Source of the DNA: Acestrorhynchus altus
Lineage: Eukaryota; Chordata; Actinopteri; Characiformes; Acestrorhynchidae
DNA length: 64,000 bases
Assembly: GCA_034509495.1 (NCBI GenBank)
Contig: CM067514.1
Coordinates: 5,219,045-5,283,044 of the forward strand
Direction: 5' to 3'
In this document: piece by piece, positions 43,701 through 54,743 of the stretch
Position numbering within the stretch: the stretch's first letter is position 1
How the letters are laid out: each line of letters begins with the position of its first letter
The notes under the pieces: model-generated
What the model was told of the DNA's origin: nothing
The model's input: the letters and a program-made list of their open reading frames with translations, nothing else
The model's database searches: none
Position numbers and translations under genes: made by a program

Positions 43701-45685
43701 TGGGCTGCATACTCACTCCAGGTCATTGTGGAGGAACTGGTGCAGAAGAAAGGAATCAGCTGGCAACAGGACAGCGCATCTTGTTTGTGGCAGAACACGA
43801 CGACTATAAAAACACAGTGGTTAAAGAAGATACGTGGGGAATGATGTTGACTTTATGGCAACTTTATGTAGAATGAGCACTCGTGTGAAGGACGTAAATT
43901 AAAGAGAGTAAAAGTGGACATTTATGAAGGTTTTGAGGCCAGTTGGACTTGGTGTGAAGATTCTATGAGTATTACTTTGTGTCAATGAGCATTTTTGATT
44001 TCTGAGAGTTTTAATAAACTATGAAACTTGCTTCGTTCCAATCCAAACACGATGGGGGAAGAGATGGATCAGATCCCGCTCCACCCTCTGGGCTTCTGGT
44101 TTGGCAGCAACAACCATGTCCAACCATCTCAGCCATGGACTCCTCTAAGCAGCTGCCCAGCACTTTTAAAATGAAACTAACTCATGTCAACTCCATCCAT
44201 CCAGATCTTCACAGACCTGGTTGTAGGTTGAACCCACTGGATGACTGTTCCTGCTCCCTACATGCATTCCAAAGAGAGATGGTCAGATTAGATTGTCTGA
44301 GGTGAAACTGCTGTGGTTAAAAAGATCCCCACTACTATAAAGGCTCCGTCCGTTTGCAAATATCAGCACAAAGGACTTCCATAGCTGCATTAGCATTGGA
44401 ATCCGGGGGCACGTGGACAACAGCGGCGACAATACAGGCAAATTCATGGGGCAGGAAGAAGGGTCTGCACTTGATACTTAGACACTCCAGCAGAGCAGTG
44501 GGATTCCAAAAACAACAGTCTGTGCACCAAGATCACAACCTTATTTAACTTGTTCAGGCTATGGCTTATTTTTTTTTTTACAATGAATCATTGTTAGGAA
44601 AGGTCAGGTGATGCAGATTTCAATGGTTTATAAATACAGCCAACCATTCCCACTTTGTGTTTCCATTGGTGCTATGCATTGTACAGAAACGCTCTCATAA
44701 CTAATGTCCCCAAATAAGGAGAAGAAAGAAGACAGCAGTGTTTTTAGGTAGCCGTTTCTAATCTCTTAATGTATTTAAGATACAGCATTAAACAGGAAGT
44801 GTTCAGGTCAAGCTGGTAATTGGAAAACCAAGAAAATGTTCCGAGAGAACGACTACGACAAACCCCTGTTTAACTGCAAAAGACAGTTGGACTTCAAGTG
44901 GATAGCGCTGTTGCCAGCAAGAAGGACCTGGGTTCGATCCCTGGGTGGGGTGAACTGGGAAATTTCTGTGTGGTGTTTGCATGTTGTCCCCGTGTTCGTG
45001 TGGGTTTCCTCCGGGTACTCTGATTTCCCCCACAGTCCAAAGACATGGGGGCTCTTAAAAGTGGCCCTTAGTGTGTGAATGTGTGTGTGTGTGAGCCCTA
45101 CAATGGACTAGCGCCCTGTCTAGGGTTGTTTCCTGCCCTTGCGCTCAGAGTTGCCGGCTGGGCACCGGCTCCCCTGTGACCCTATTCAGGAATAAGCGGT
45201 ACAGAAAATTGATGGATGGACCTCAAAACATGCCAGTCTTGAGGAGTGATTATTACACAACGACTAAAAGCTTATCCAATCAGATTGGACACAAACCAGA
45301 ACAAACCTGGTAGTTTGAGCCACTTAGGCACCTTGGCTGGATCACTGCGTGCAAGCTTCACTGCCTGGCTTTGAGGATCTGAAGTGTCCTCTGGGCCTTG
45401 CTGGATGCTGGAAGGTTCACTAGGTTCCAGTGGGTTAGAGTCTTCAGGGGGCAGAGAGCTGGAGGTTGGAGCTGGAGACCTGGGAATGCAGCTTTGGGGG
45501 GGATGGGGGAGAGAGAGAGAGAGAGATAAAAAAGAGAGGAGGGATAAAGATAAAAGGAGAGGATATCAAACATTTGGAGAGAAATAGGAAGGAAGAGAGA
45601 AGACAACAGAGGGGCTTAAGGAGACAACGAGTTCCGATGCTTTGGTCCTCTACAAGTGCTTTTAAGGCTGGAGGACGTATTTAGT

Positions 45686-45765
<80 letters not shown>

Positions 45766-48700
45766 GGAGGGTTAACACAGTCTGCCTTGACCACTTTCAT
45801 GTGAAGGGGAAGAGAGTAAAAAGGTGAAAGGCCACAACCTCTTGAGAGGCTGCTGTTATTAGAAGCTTCCTGTGGAGAGCCACTTCAGTGCAAACATCTT
45901 AATCTTTCCGGCTACAAGCATTTCCGCAGTGCAGGACAGCAGCCACCTGCTGCTCCTCTACCAACATCCATATCCTCCTCCACAGAGGAGCCACGGGTGG
46001 CTGAAATCACGAGCCAAATGTACTAATTAGGGTCTGATCCATATATAAAATGATCCCCAATGCTGATCTTAGGTTAAATAAAAATAGATAAATCAATTAA
46101 AGCTCAATCAATTAAAGAAGACATTACATGTCCAAATATGGGTGGACACCCATTCTAAAGAAAGCATTCAGCTACTTTAAGTTGTAACCAATCCTGGAGC
46201 AGTCAAATTGCATTCTCTTAAATGTTGGTGCTCCATCCAGTACTTTTGGAATAAATTGGGGATGAGGTGACCGTCAACATCCTGACTTCACTAACACTTG
46301 TACCTGAATGCAATCAAATCCTTACAGCAATGCTCCCAAATCTAGTATAAAGTCTTCCCTGGACAGTAGAGACCGTTACTCCAACAAAAGCAGGACAAAC
46401 TCTTTAATACCCTTGATTTCAGAAGGAAAAATGAAGGAGCAGGTGTGCCAATACTACTTGGCCCATCTTTCCATATATGGACTGTATGGACTGTGCACGA
46501 GTTTTCCGTGATATGGGAAAAGCACCCCAGATGCCAAGGCTGTCTGGGTGGCATTGAGGACTGGTTTGAGAACCACTGCTTTAGGGAACCAAGAGTGGTA
46601 CTTCAATGCATGGCATCAAAGAACCATTTCTGGCACCTTTATTATTAAACAGTGCATGTTGAGCGTAACAGCTGATACAGTGAAAATGAATATGACCTCA
46701 TATTCAGATGCAAAACTGAGCAAAGGCTCCTTGCATGTCACTACGCAGAACCATCAGAAACTGGTTCTGAAGGATATGCATAGAGTCCATGCATATGTTG
46801 GTGTTTTCAAACTATCACAAGTTTCCTATTGCTAACAGTATCCCAAAAATATTGAGTTTTAACTAATGTATCGTGATATGAATTATATTGCCAGGTTCTT
46901 GCCAATGTTCTATAAAAAAAAAAAATATGTATATAAATATACATATATAATGTTGGAACTTGCTGTGCGGATTTGATTGTATTTGGTGAGGATGTTTGTG
47001 ATCACCACTGCACACCAGCTCACCCTCAACTCCCCAACGAATCCCTCCCAAAAGTACTGGATGGAGCTCCATCATTCTAGAGTTCCACTGCTCCACACCT
47101 CAAAGCTGGGGGCTTTATACCCGTCTAACCCACACCTGGCATTAGAAATGGATCATGTTTAATTGCTCCAGAGGGTCCTATTCTATTGGCAGTATTCCGT
47201 TGTGCATTTGCGCATCTATGTCAGCAATGGGTGCAATATTGCTGAACGCATTCCTTAGAAGGTGTACGCAACGGTTTGGACATATAGTGTGCTATACAGC
47301 AACCCCCACCCTGTCCCTGAGCGAGAGAATGTACAGAGCGCGTGAGACAGTGGGTGTCTGATCGCCCCATTAAGTCATCACACTGACACGCCATGCCAGG
47401 CAGCAGCAGGAAATGGCATCCCCTTTGAAGTGAATCCTCAAGAGGGGAGTGTGTGTGTGTGTGTGTGCCCTGATGAAGGAAAGAAAGAAACAGGTGGGAG
47501 GGCATGTGTGTGAGTGTATAACACTGTGCTTGTGTGTGGGGGTCAGGGATACTGGAAAAACAGCTACTATCTTTAGACTGGAGAGGATGAGGGGAAATGT
47601 GTGCAGGGCTCGAGGAAATGAGGGCGGAATGGGGAATGGGGGTTGTGAAGGTGAGTGTATGTGTATGTGTGTGGGGGTGTGTGTGGAAAGGGGGGGGGGG
47701 GGCACCTGTGGTTTCTATGGAACACTCCCATTTGGACAGAACCTCAAAGGCATTCCAGCCAGACGGATAAGTATCCTCCCAGAAAAACAGCCGCGGCGTG
47801 GGGACGAGGGAGAGAGATAGCAAGTGGCTGAACTGATTGTGCAACTGTTCGGAACTGTGGTAGAAAACAAGGGCAGTGTGTGTGTGTTTGGGGGGCATTC
47901 GGGGTCTTCCTGAGCTGGAGATAATTAACTAACTGGTTTGTTTCAGTGTCATTAGTGAGGAATAACTCTTGCACGTCGTTTTCCTGTTGCTAAGCATTCC
48001 CCCATTTAAAGGAGTAGTTGTGGATGAACTCATATTCCCAGTTTTCCCTCACACCATTGTTTGGTGTTTGTTGTGTTTGTACGTATGTGGCGGCTCACTC
48101 TCAGCACTGGAGTGACACTGACATGGTGGTGGTGCGAGTGTGTGCTGGTACGAGTGGATCAGACACAGCAGTGCTGCTGGACCGTTTAAACACGGTGTCC
48201 ACTCACTGTCCACTCTATTAGACACCCCAACCACTGTGCTCCATCTTATAGATGTAAAGTCCGAGACAGAAGCTCATCTTCTAGTTCATCTGTGCTCACA
48301 AGATGCTGCCAACAGGACAGTTAGTCCACCAACCAGTTATAGTCCAGCAGTGACACTGGCTATGTTTACAAGCTGCAAGTAATTCTATCCAAACTGATGA
48401 ACAAGCTGATTGGTCAACATGCACAGCTGGTTGACCAGCATCACCAAGTATGACCACAATCAAAGGCAACATACATGACGCTTCTCAATAGCTGACCAGA
48501 TTGCTGACCATCATAGGGTATGTTTGTCTAGATGACCAGCTTTTCAACCACCTTGACCTTTAAAGCTCCTTAACCAGTTAAAACCATCCAAAACCAGCTA
48601 CCAACTAAAACTGGTCTTCAGCTGGAATTTTCTGCAGGTTACCAACTACCTTAAGTCACCCAAAAATACACCTTCCTTTAAGTTTTAAAGCAGGTCGTCA

Positions 48701-50040
48701 GGAAAACCCAACATCCACTTTGTTATCAAGGGGTCCATCTCCCATGAATTCGTTCACAATTTCGTAAAACAGAAATGCAGACAGATTAGAGCCACTTTTC
48801 TAGCTCTTTGCTTTGTAAAACACTGATTTTAAAACCTTTTCTTCTCTTAATTTGCTGTACATTTGGCTTAAAAACTGGTTGCTCATTTTAGGACAATCCA
48901 ACCATGTTAAAGTCTTTTAAAATTCCCAAGCAATTTGCAGGTATTGGTTGGTCACAGGCAGCAAAGCCCTCACTGTACTTTGTATGGCAGAGTTAAGTGG
49001 CCCTCATTGGCTGCATGTCGCCCTTTCACATTGGCACATTGTGATATACAAAGCCATCCTGGGCCAACTTCCCCAAAATTTATGTGGTTATATCTCAAGA
49101 TCCCAGAGCACTTATTCCTTACGTCCCAATGATTGTTCTCTGCGTAATGTTCCCGAAGTTCACACTGAATTTGGTAAGGGCTCCTTTATGTATTTTGCAC
49201 CCACTGTAACGCTTGCAGAGCACTCTGCATCTGGAGGAACTTCTTCTCTTGGAACATTCAAAAAGGAACCTGGAATCAGCCTCTTACCGTTCCTGCTCTT
49301 GCTCTGTCTGAAAGTTCGTTTTCAACCCTATTGATCCGATTAGATTGTATTTGTATACTTGACAGAATGTAAATGGGATACAGGTTTTTACATGGCTATT
49401 ATTCTTCTACGTCAACAACTACGTAACAAATTACATCAAGGATTACACACCTCGTTCAGTCGGAGAGCTACTGTAATCGGAATGGCGTCAATCGGACTAC
49501 TCTATTCCGTTTGAAGCGTACACACTTTGAAGGGTTTAAACACTCCAGCAACACAGCACAGCACACACTAACGTACCCACCACCACGTCAGTGTCTCTGC
49601 AGTGCTGAGAATGACCCACCACCCACATAATACCTGCTCTGTGGTGGTCCTGCGGGGTCCTGACCACTGAGGAACAGGGTGAAAGGATAAAGTGTGCATG
49701 AAACGATGAACTACAGTCTGCAAAAATAAAATTACAAAGTGCTCCTGTACGGTAAGAGGAGCTGATCAAATGACATCCCATGACGTCAGTGTAATAGGCC
49801 CTGACCTATCGTGTAGCGGGTGGAGTATGGGCTTCTATTCTGACAGCTACATTAGTGTTTCTCCATAAACTCCTCCCTTTATGATTCAAGAATACAGAGA
49901 AAATTTAAAGATGAAGAGAAGAACAAAGTATGGGAATAAAATAGAAGAAAAGACTGAATATCGTACCCAGCGATGAGCTCATCAGCCTGCAGAGCAGATA
50001 CACTGCTGTCCAGAAGATCACTACGCAGGTAGCACTCTGC

Positions 50041-50091
<51 letters not shown>

Positions 50092-50544
50092 CAGTTACAT
50101 ACTTTTCACCAGACTTGGCTCGTCAAAGTCACTTACAGCAGGCAAGGAGGAAATAGAATGAAACACCAGAAGAACATTTTGAAGGAAAATTTGAAACATC
50201 TGAGGTGCCCTTCTCACCCACTGATCTGCAGTCAGATGCTTTGCTATAATGATCGACTGCTGAAAGCCACTCTTGAGCAAACCGACAAGACTGGCATTTC
50301 TGAGCGTATGACTCAATCACAGCACGCTAAGGCATGCACTTCATCATGCTGTCTCCAGCGCCTGTTCTGCACAGTTACCCAGCGTGCCCTCTGTGGCAAG
50401 GGGGGCTTTGGGTAAACAGGATTAATTTGATGTCATTGCTTTGGACAGGAGATGAAAGAGACACACAAAAATGGAAGTCGCTGTTAACAAACCTGTCTTC
50501 GCGTCCGAGCCAAAGTACACGAGAGCAGCAGGGAAGAGGTTGGC
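40758..50544 (-). CDS. ASPSCR1: ASPSCR1 (TUG/UBXN9), last four coding exons
   Basis: The family tethers GLUT4 storage vesicles and, through an extended UBX domain, disassembles p97/VCP hexamers. Coding exons in transcript order are 50544-50493, 50036-49967, 45491-45307 and 40768-40758. Each is bounded by AG and GT and all phases agree. The first encodes ANLFPAALVYFGSDAKT, the last strand of the UBX fold. The second encodes ECYLRSDLLDSSVSALQADELIA. The third is a Pro/Ser-rich linker that ends KVPKWLKLP. The fourth adds only GKK and TAA. The PKWLKLP terminus is the family hallmark that binds Golgi partners and is nearly the same in human (PKWLKLPASKR). The 5' exons (ubiquitin-like domains, central region, start of UBX) were not found up to 64 kb, so the gene is incomplete here. 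Confidence 0.9.
40960..41240 (-). mobile_element. Degenerate repeat related to the 4.3-kb copy
   Basis: Shares 'atcctgctgaaaaatgccag', 'ctgcacat' and 'ccagatcatcacaccagcag.tgggacagtgtgtcac.ccacagcaaagg' with 4.42-4.58 kb. It lies in the last ASPSCR1 intron. Confidence 0.45.
41385..41457 (+). mobile_element. LINE 3' tail
   Basis: 'tttctgtaaagctgctttgtgacaac' ... 'agtgctatacaaataaattttgatttgatttgag': a 3' UTR end with a short TTTGA-type tail. Only about 70 bp remain. Confidence 0.6.
42640..42745 (+). mobile_element. LINE 3' UTR fragment
   Basis: 'agcatttcactacatgttgtacttgtataactgtgtgcgtgacaaataaaatgaa' is a typical end of fish L2-clade LINEs, opposite in direction to the ORF2 remnant beside it. 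Confidence 0.6.
42780..43735 (-). pseudogene. L2/CR1-like LINE ORF2 remnant, RT core deleted
   Basis: On the minus strand, from high to low coordinates: QKPWMDRDVCLLLKARDVAF (about 43565-43506), then SLPDELNHFYARFDQ, MLSRVNARKVGGPNGALGRVL (43205-43143), IFNLPLAQARLPTIFKPATIVP and NDLRPVAIIS. These are the linker and first reverse-transcriptase motifs. The text then jumps to the C-terminal CKAFQRVVKTAEHITGTQLP and DSGRAFF region. The catalytic palm, including the usual FADD motif, is absent. There are at least two frameshifts. It lies in an ASPSCR1 intron. Confidence 0.85.
44886..45230 (+). mobile_element. tRNA-type SINE-like repeat
   Basis: The head has a B-box-like GGGTTCGATCCC. It is followed by 'ttctgtgtggtgtttgcatgttgtccccgtgtt', 'tgggtttcctccgggtactc', 'cacagtccaaagacatg' and a tail 'aataagcggtacagaaaattgatggatgga' like that of RTE/Rex3 LINEs. 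That likely reflects borrowing of the partner LINE tail. It lies in an ASPSCR1 intron, and a fragment is at 17.44 kb. Confidence 0.75.
45687..45762. repeat. (GT)38 microsatellite
   Basis: Perfect GT array about 200 bp upstream, in transcript terms, of the third ASPSCR1 exon listed. Confidence 0.95.
46128..46465 (+). mobile_element. Non-autonomous repeat family P
   Basis: Starts 'atgtccaaatatgggtggacacc' and ends near 'gcaggtgtgccaatact', with 'ttggtgctccatccagtact', 'tgaatgcaatcaaatcctta' and 'gttactccaacaaaagcagg' between. The left interior is partly deleted. Confidence 0.8.
46948..47291 (-). mobile_element. Non-autonomous repeat family P (inverted)
   Basis: Reverse-complement copy ending 'acggtttggacatatagtg', the family's terminal sequence. 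It contains 'caaaagtactggatggagctccatcattct' and 'gtcagcaatgggtgca'. Confidence 0.8.
47292..48060. other. ASPSCR1 intron, low-complexity patches
   Basis: Short TG runs (47451-47468, 47880-47888) and a G-run of about 12 at 47690-47702. The 225-residue minus-strand open frame here is Pro/His/Thr-rich because of these patches and matches no protein family. Confidence 0.5.
48065..48420 (-). repeat. Dispersed repeat, inverted relative to 49.5-kb copy
   Basis: 'gcactggagtgacactgacatggtggtggtg', 'ggtacgagtggatcagacacagcagtgctgctgga' and 'tgtccactctatta' form the complement of a fish repeat whose other orientation begins at 49.55 and 52.08 kb. Confidence 0.65.
48945..49335 (+). pseudogene. LINE ORF2 C-terminal fragment
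   Basis: Plus-strand text LHVALSHWHIVIYKAILGQLPQNL, YSLRPNDCSLRNVPEVHTEFGK and then SFMYFAPT resembles the region after the RT domain of fish LINEs ('H....IYKAILG.LP.YL ... RS..V.TE.GK.AF...AP..WN'). Only this end is present, with frameshifts. Confidence 0.65.
49368..49636 (+). repeat. Direct repeat A (pair with 51896-52163)
   Basis: 'ggatacaggtttttacatggctattattcttctacg' through 'tcagtgtctctgcagtgctgagaatgacccaccacccacataatac' is nearly the same in the second copy. Differences are an 11-bp extra segment here, a 10-bp extra 'actccagcac' type unit there, and a few substitutions. Confidence 0.9.
50044..50088. repeat. (CA)22 microsatellite against an ASPSCR1 acceptor
   Basis: On the transcribed strand this is (TG)22 ending about 4 bases before the TTTGGCAG acceptor of the exon at 50036-49967. 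Confidence 0.95.
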
Positions 50545-51895
50545 CTGGGAGAGGACAGGAGAGGGCAGAGAGGGGAAGAGAAGAGAGGGCAAAGAGTGAG
50601 ATAATTACCATCACATATCCAAATCAGACTTCACGGAATGAACACGGTGTGGAAAGGCCTCGCAGAACAGCAGTTACACACTTTTCAGTCCTCATCTTCA
50701 TTCTGGGAAGTCTGATTTGGAAATCTAGTAGATTGCCTTCCCTGGAATTTAGAGACAGTTACTCACACAGAAGCATTCGATTAGTGGATTATACTGATGA
50801 TCATGTTCTATGTTGAACATTTCGATCCCACATGTGGAACCGTACCAACCAGGAATCAGCCACTGTAAATCCCACTGCCCGGACCGTACTTGCTAAAGGG
50901 TTACGTTTTAGGGAATGACCCAAGAAGGGTACAGTTTCAGTCATATTGTGCTTTGTTGGTGTGTCAGCTGGGATGTTCACCCTTTCAGCCCTCAGCCTCA
51001 CTGTGAGGGCAGAATCACACCTTGTGTTCTCAGATTTATAAGTCAGGAACTCCTTGATACACCAGCACAAATCACATACCTACTCTTTCTCACCGTAGTG
51101 ATTTTGTTGTGGTGCAGTGAAGCTTCTGCGAGGAATTCATTGTGGAAAATCATACTTTTATAAAATTTATAACTGTTTTTAGAAGCCCCCGTTATTAAAA
51201 TACAATAAAGCAATTTTTATTACCTGAGATGTTGGCCCTGAACAAAGAATTTCAAGTTTTGGGCTTCTGTGACAAGTAGTTTTAGAGATTGGCATGGATC
51301 AAAGAGGCACAATCAGCCAAAAAATTAAGACCGCCTGAATTTGTTAATACATTTTTTTCACAGTAATAAGCTATATTATAAAATGTCATATTTTTTAATT
51401 CTCAACTCAAAAATAAGTAAAAAAAAAATTTTCTTCTCAATTTTTGATAACAATTTGGTCACTTTCATCAAGATATTAAACTTCTGATAGTATGGACACC
51501 TCAAGTAACTACATATTTAAGAAGCCAAAGGCCTTCCATAAAGATATCATATGCCATGTGACTCTCGTAATTACTGTGCTGTTACAAAAAAAACAGAGGT
51601 AACGACAAAAAACGCACAAAAACACACAACTTTTGTAGCTAGGGCTCTACGAGTTAATGTTCAGAGTTCAATAAATATAAAACAAGACAAACATACATTT
51701 AGGATATTTCATTCATGCGTAACTTTGTTGGTGTTCGGCCAAATGCTACTTTTTGTTCAATTCACTGCATCCCTTGTTAAATAATACATACTTGATTCTA
51801 TTTTCCATTTATTATATTTTAAGGTCTTTTAAAATTTCCCAAAAAAATTGCAGATACAAATGCACATGCGCAGAACATACTAAACTAATGAACTT

Positions 51896-52163
51896 TAATG
51901 TAAATCGGATACAGGTTTTTACATGGCTATTATTCTTCTACGTAACAAATTACATAAAGGATTACACACCTCGTTCAGTCGGAGAGCTACTGTAATCGGA
52001 ATGGCGTCAATCAGACCAAACTATTCCGTTTGAAGTGTACACACTTTGAAGGGTTTAAACACTCCAGCACTCCAGCAACACAGCACAGCACACACTAACG
52101 TACCCACCACCACGTCAGTGTCTCTGCAGTGCTGAGAATGACCCACCACCCACATAATACTCA
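51896..52163 (+). repeat. Direct repeat B (pair with 49368-49636)
   Basis: Second copy, about 2.53 kb to the right and in the same orientation. Confidence 0.9.
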
Positions 52164-52911
52164 GTAATACTGCATAATTCCATTTATTTATTTATTATCA
52201 ATTACCAAACTGATCATTATGATAGGTTTTTCCATACTTCGTAAAAGAATAGAACACTGATTAAAGAAGCCCGAGGGTAAAGCCTCTACCCAGTGTGCTC
52301 AGAATCAGCATGTTTTCAAATAGAACTTAGTTTAAATAGAATTCCTGGATCATTCCCTTAAAAGCAAAGAGGAACGCCGTGTTATGTTGGATGACAAACT
52401 CAATCTAATCTGCTTAGTTGGAGTATTAAACTCTTCACTGTCACTACACACTCAGTCTTGCAGGTCTTGCCTCGGTGCTCACTTGGCCGGCCAGGCTGCA
52501 TGCTGTGGCCCTCTGCGCCCTGCTCTGGCTCTATAATGGACAGAGCTCTGTCCTAATTGCTATTATTAGGGCTCTTTGAGGGGGAAACAATGTGTTTAAA
52601 TGGGCTACCAGGCATTCTGTCCCCACAAAGCCACAAATGCCCCCCGTTTGAACAGCGTCTACAAAAGCGGTGTTGGTTTGGGAGGGGTGGGGGGCTGCTC
52701 TAAGCAGTAGAGGGGGGGTAGGAGAGAAGGGCATGGTATCAAAGGCTGGCTGGGAAGGGAAACATTCCTTCCGTGACATGACACAGAGTGATTAAAGATT
52801 CTGTTTGTGCGCCTTTAATGCTTTTAAGTCCTAATAGAGGGTGACAGAGATGGAGACAGAAAGGAGAAAGAGTTGGAAGCACAGAGCGAGAGCGAGAGAG
52901 AGAGAGAGACA

Positions 52912-53022
52912 CTATATGCCCAAATGTTTGTGGACACCTCTTCTAATAAATGCATGCAGCTACTTTCTACTGTACTCATTGCGGACACACGTGCAACTGC
53001 ACATAGGGAAGCACTGCCGATA
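52912..53022 (+). mobile_element. Family P fragment inside a GA tract
   Basis: Starts 'cactatatgcccaaatgtttgtggacacc' immediately after (GA)n and stops after about 110 bp, just before 'agaaaaagagagagagagaga'. Confidence 0.75.
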
Positions 53023-53684
53023 GAAAAAGAGAGAGAGAGAGAAAATGTATTGTGCTGAAATACATGGACAACATACAACTTCTGAAATTGCACTGCTTCT
53101 ATATTACGAAACAGTGGCCATAAAAAGTAGTTTTGTTGGAAGTCTGTGATGAACATACCGCGAGTGCTCATTTGCATATTGCAAAGTTAAGACACTGAAT
53201 TTGTCGGGTATAATACAGACTTAAAAACACTCTGTATGATCCATTTCCCACAGGATTTCTGAGATGTAAAATGTGCTCAGTCCTAATATACAAAATAAAT
53301 AAATAAAAACCACTGTAGGTGCAAGTAAATTTTTGAACAAAAAATTGATCTAATTCATACTAATATTTACTCAATTTTTACATCTAGGATTTCCTGAAAA
53401 TAAAAATTTTTAATTCGTGTTACTTCAGGATGTCTGTAAAATGTATGACTGATTCACAGGAAAAGAATTGTGTAGCTGCTCGGTTTACATCCTGGCATCA
53501 CCTCCAAAAGCTCCTTTCTACAGGATACGATGGATTTCTTTACACATATAATAATCTAGGTTATTTTTACGGCTCATTTTACAGGAGGTAGTGTAATTTT
53601 GTGTTTCAATACAGAAAACAACTTCCAGCAGTTCAATCTCATTTTTTTCAATTTGTGAAGGAATGTGTTTCTTAATGATGCCCT

Positions 53685-54085
53685 GAGGATCAGATCCAGT
53701 GGATCAGTGTTCAATTCCAGCATAAAAACCTTATCCCATCTGTGAAACATGGTGGTAATATTATGATTTGGGCCTTTTTTTCTGCATCTGGGCAAGAATG
53801 GCTTGCCATCATTGATGGAACTGTGAATTCTGAAATATACCCGGAAAATCCTAAAGCAAACTGTCAGGACATCAGTCTGTGAGCTGACTCTCAAGAGAAC
53901 GTGGGTTATGTGGCAGACAACGACCCTAAGCACACAATTGATTCTATCAAAGTAAATGTTTTGGAATGACCCACTCAGAGTCCTGACCTTTATCCGAAAG
54001 AAATGTTGAAGGAACTGAAGCAAGCAGTTAATGAGAGGAGACCCACCAACATAATAGAGTTAAAGCAGAGTTACACAGACCTGAA
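53685..54085 (+). mobile_element. Tc1-like transposase remnant
   Basis: Plus-strand text, across frames, corresponds to 'VKHGGGSVMVWG', 'NDPKHT', 'WPTQSPDL.P.E' and 'RPTNI.EL', the central-to-C-terminal DDE region. The 149-residue minus-strand open frame over it is an antisense shadow. Confidence 0.8.
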
Positions 54086-54333
54086 TTCCTCCAAGCCAAA
54101 TGTTAAGCGAAAGAGAGTCATTTAACGTTCTTTTTCCACTCATAATGATGTAATACTGGATCGTTTTCCTCAATAAACAAGAAAATAATACATTTTCCTC
54201 AATAAATAAGTGACCTAGTTTAACAATATTGTCCCATTTGTTTGATTTATGACTTCTGATTAGGTTTTTAACGTTAAATTCATGCAGAAATACAGACAAT
54301 TCTTTTATGCACCACTATAATACTGATCACATA

Positions 54334-54335
<2 letters not shown>

Positions 54336-54397
<62 letters not shown>
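54336..54397. repeat. (TG)31 microsatellite
   Basis: Near-perfect. A homopolymer-like A-rich stretch lies at 54498-54537. Confidence 0.95.
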
Positions 54398-54398
<1 letters not shown>

Positions 54399-54672
54399 GT
54401 TTTCATGTGTGTATAAAGAGACATAGGAGTCTCACGACAAACACACACACACAGAGCCAAACATGAGCTTCGGGACATGACAAGTAACCACAGGAGAAAA
54501 AAAAAGAAAAAGAAAAAAGAAAAAAAAAAAAAAAAACAGAGGAAAAACAAGACACAGAAAGTACACACAATAAAGGACGCTTTTCCTTCTTTAGGCCCTG
54601 TAATTAAACAACAAGAGAAAGACACACAGAGTCTGTAGACCCCCATGTGTGCATCACACTTTACACACACTA

Positions 54673-54673
<1 letters not shown>

Positions 54674-54742
<69 letters not shown>
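54674..54742. repeat. (CA)34 microsatellite
   Basis: Complementary in sense to the (TG)31 array about 280 bp to the left. Confidence 0.95.

Positions 54743-54743
<1 letters not shown>

Noticed and set aside
44920..44950. B-box-like GGGTTCGATCCC as a tRNA gene
   Set aside because: No cloverleaf or A box can be formed. It is the head of a SINE-like repeat.
47221..47898. 225-residue Pro/His/Thr-rich minus-strand frame
   Set aside because: Its composition comes from CA and CCC patches. There is no family resemblance and it lies inside an ASPSCR1 intron.
53574..54023. 149-residue minus-strand frame
   Set aside because: Antisense shadow of a plus-strand Tc1 transposase remnant.
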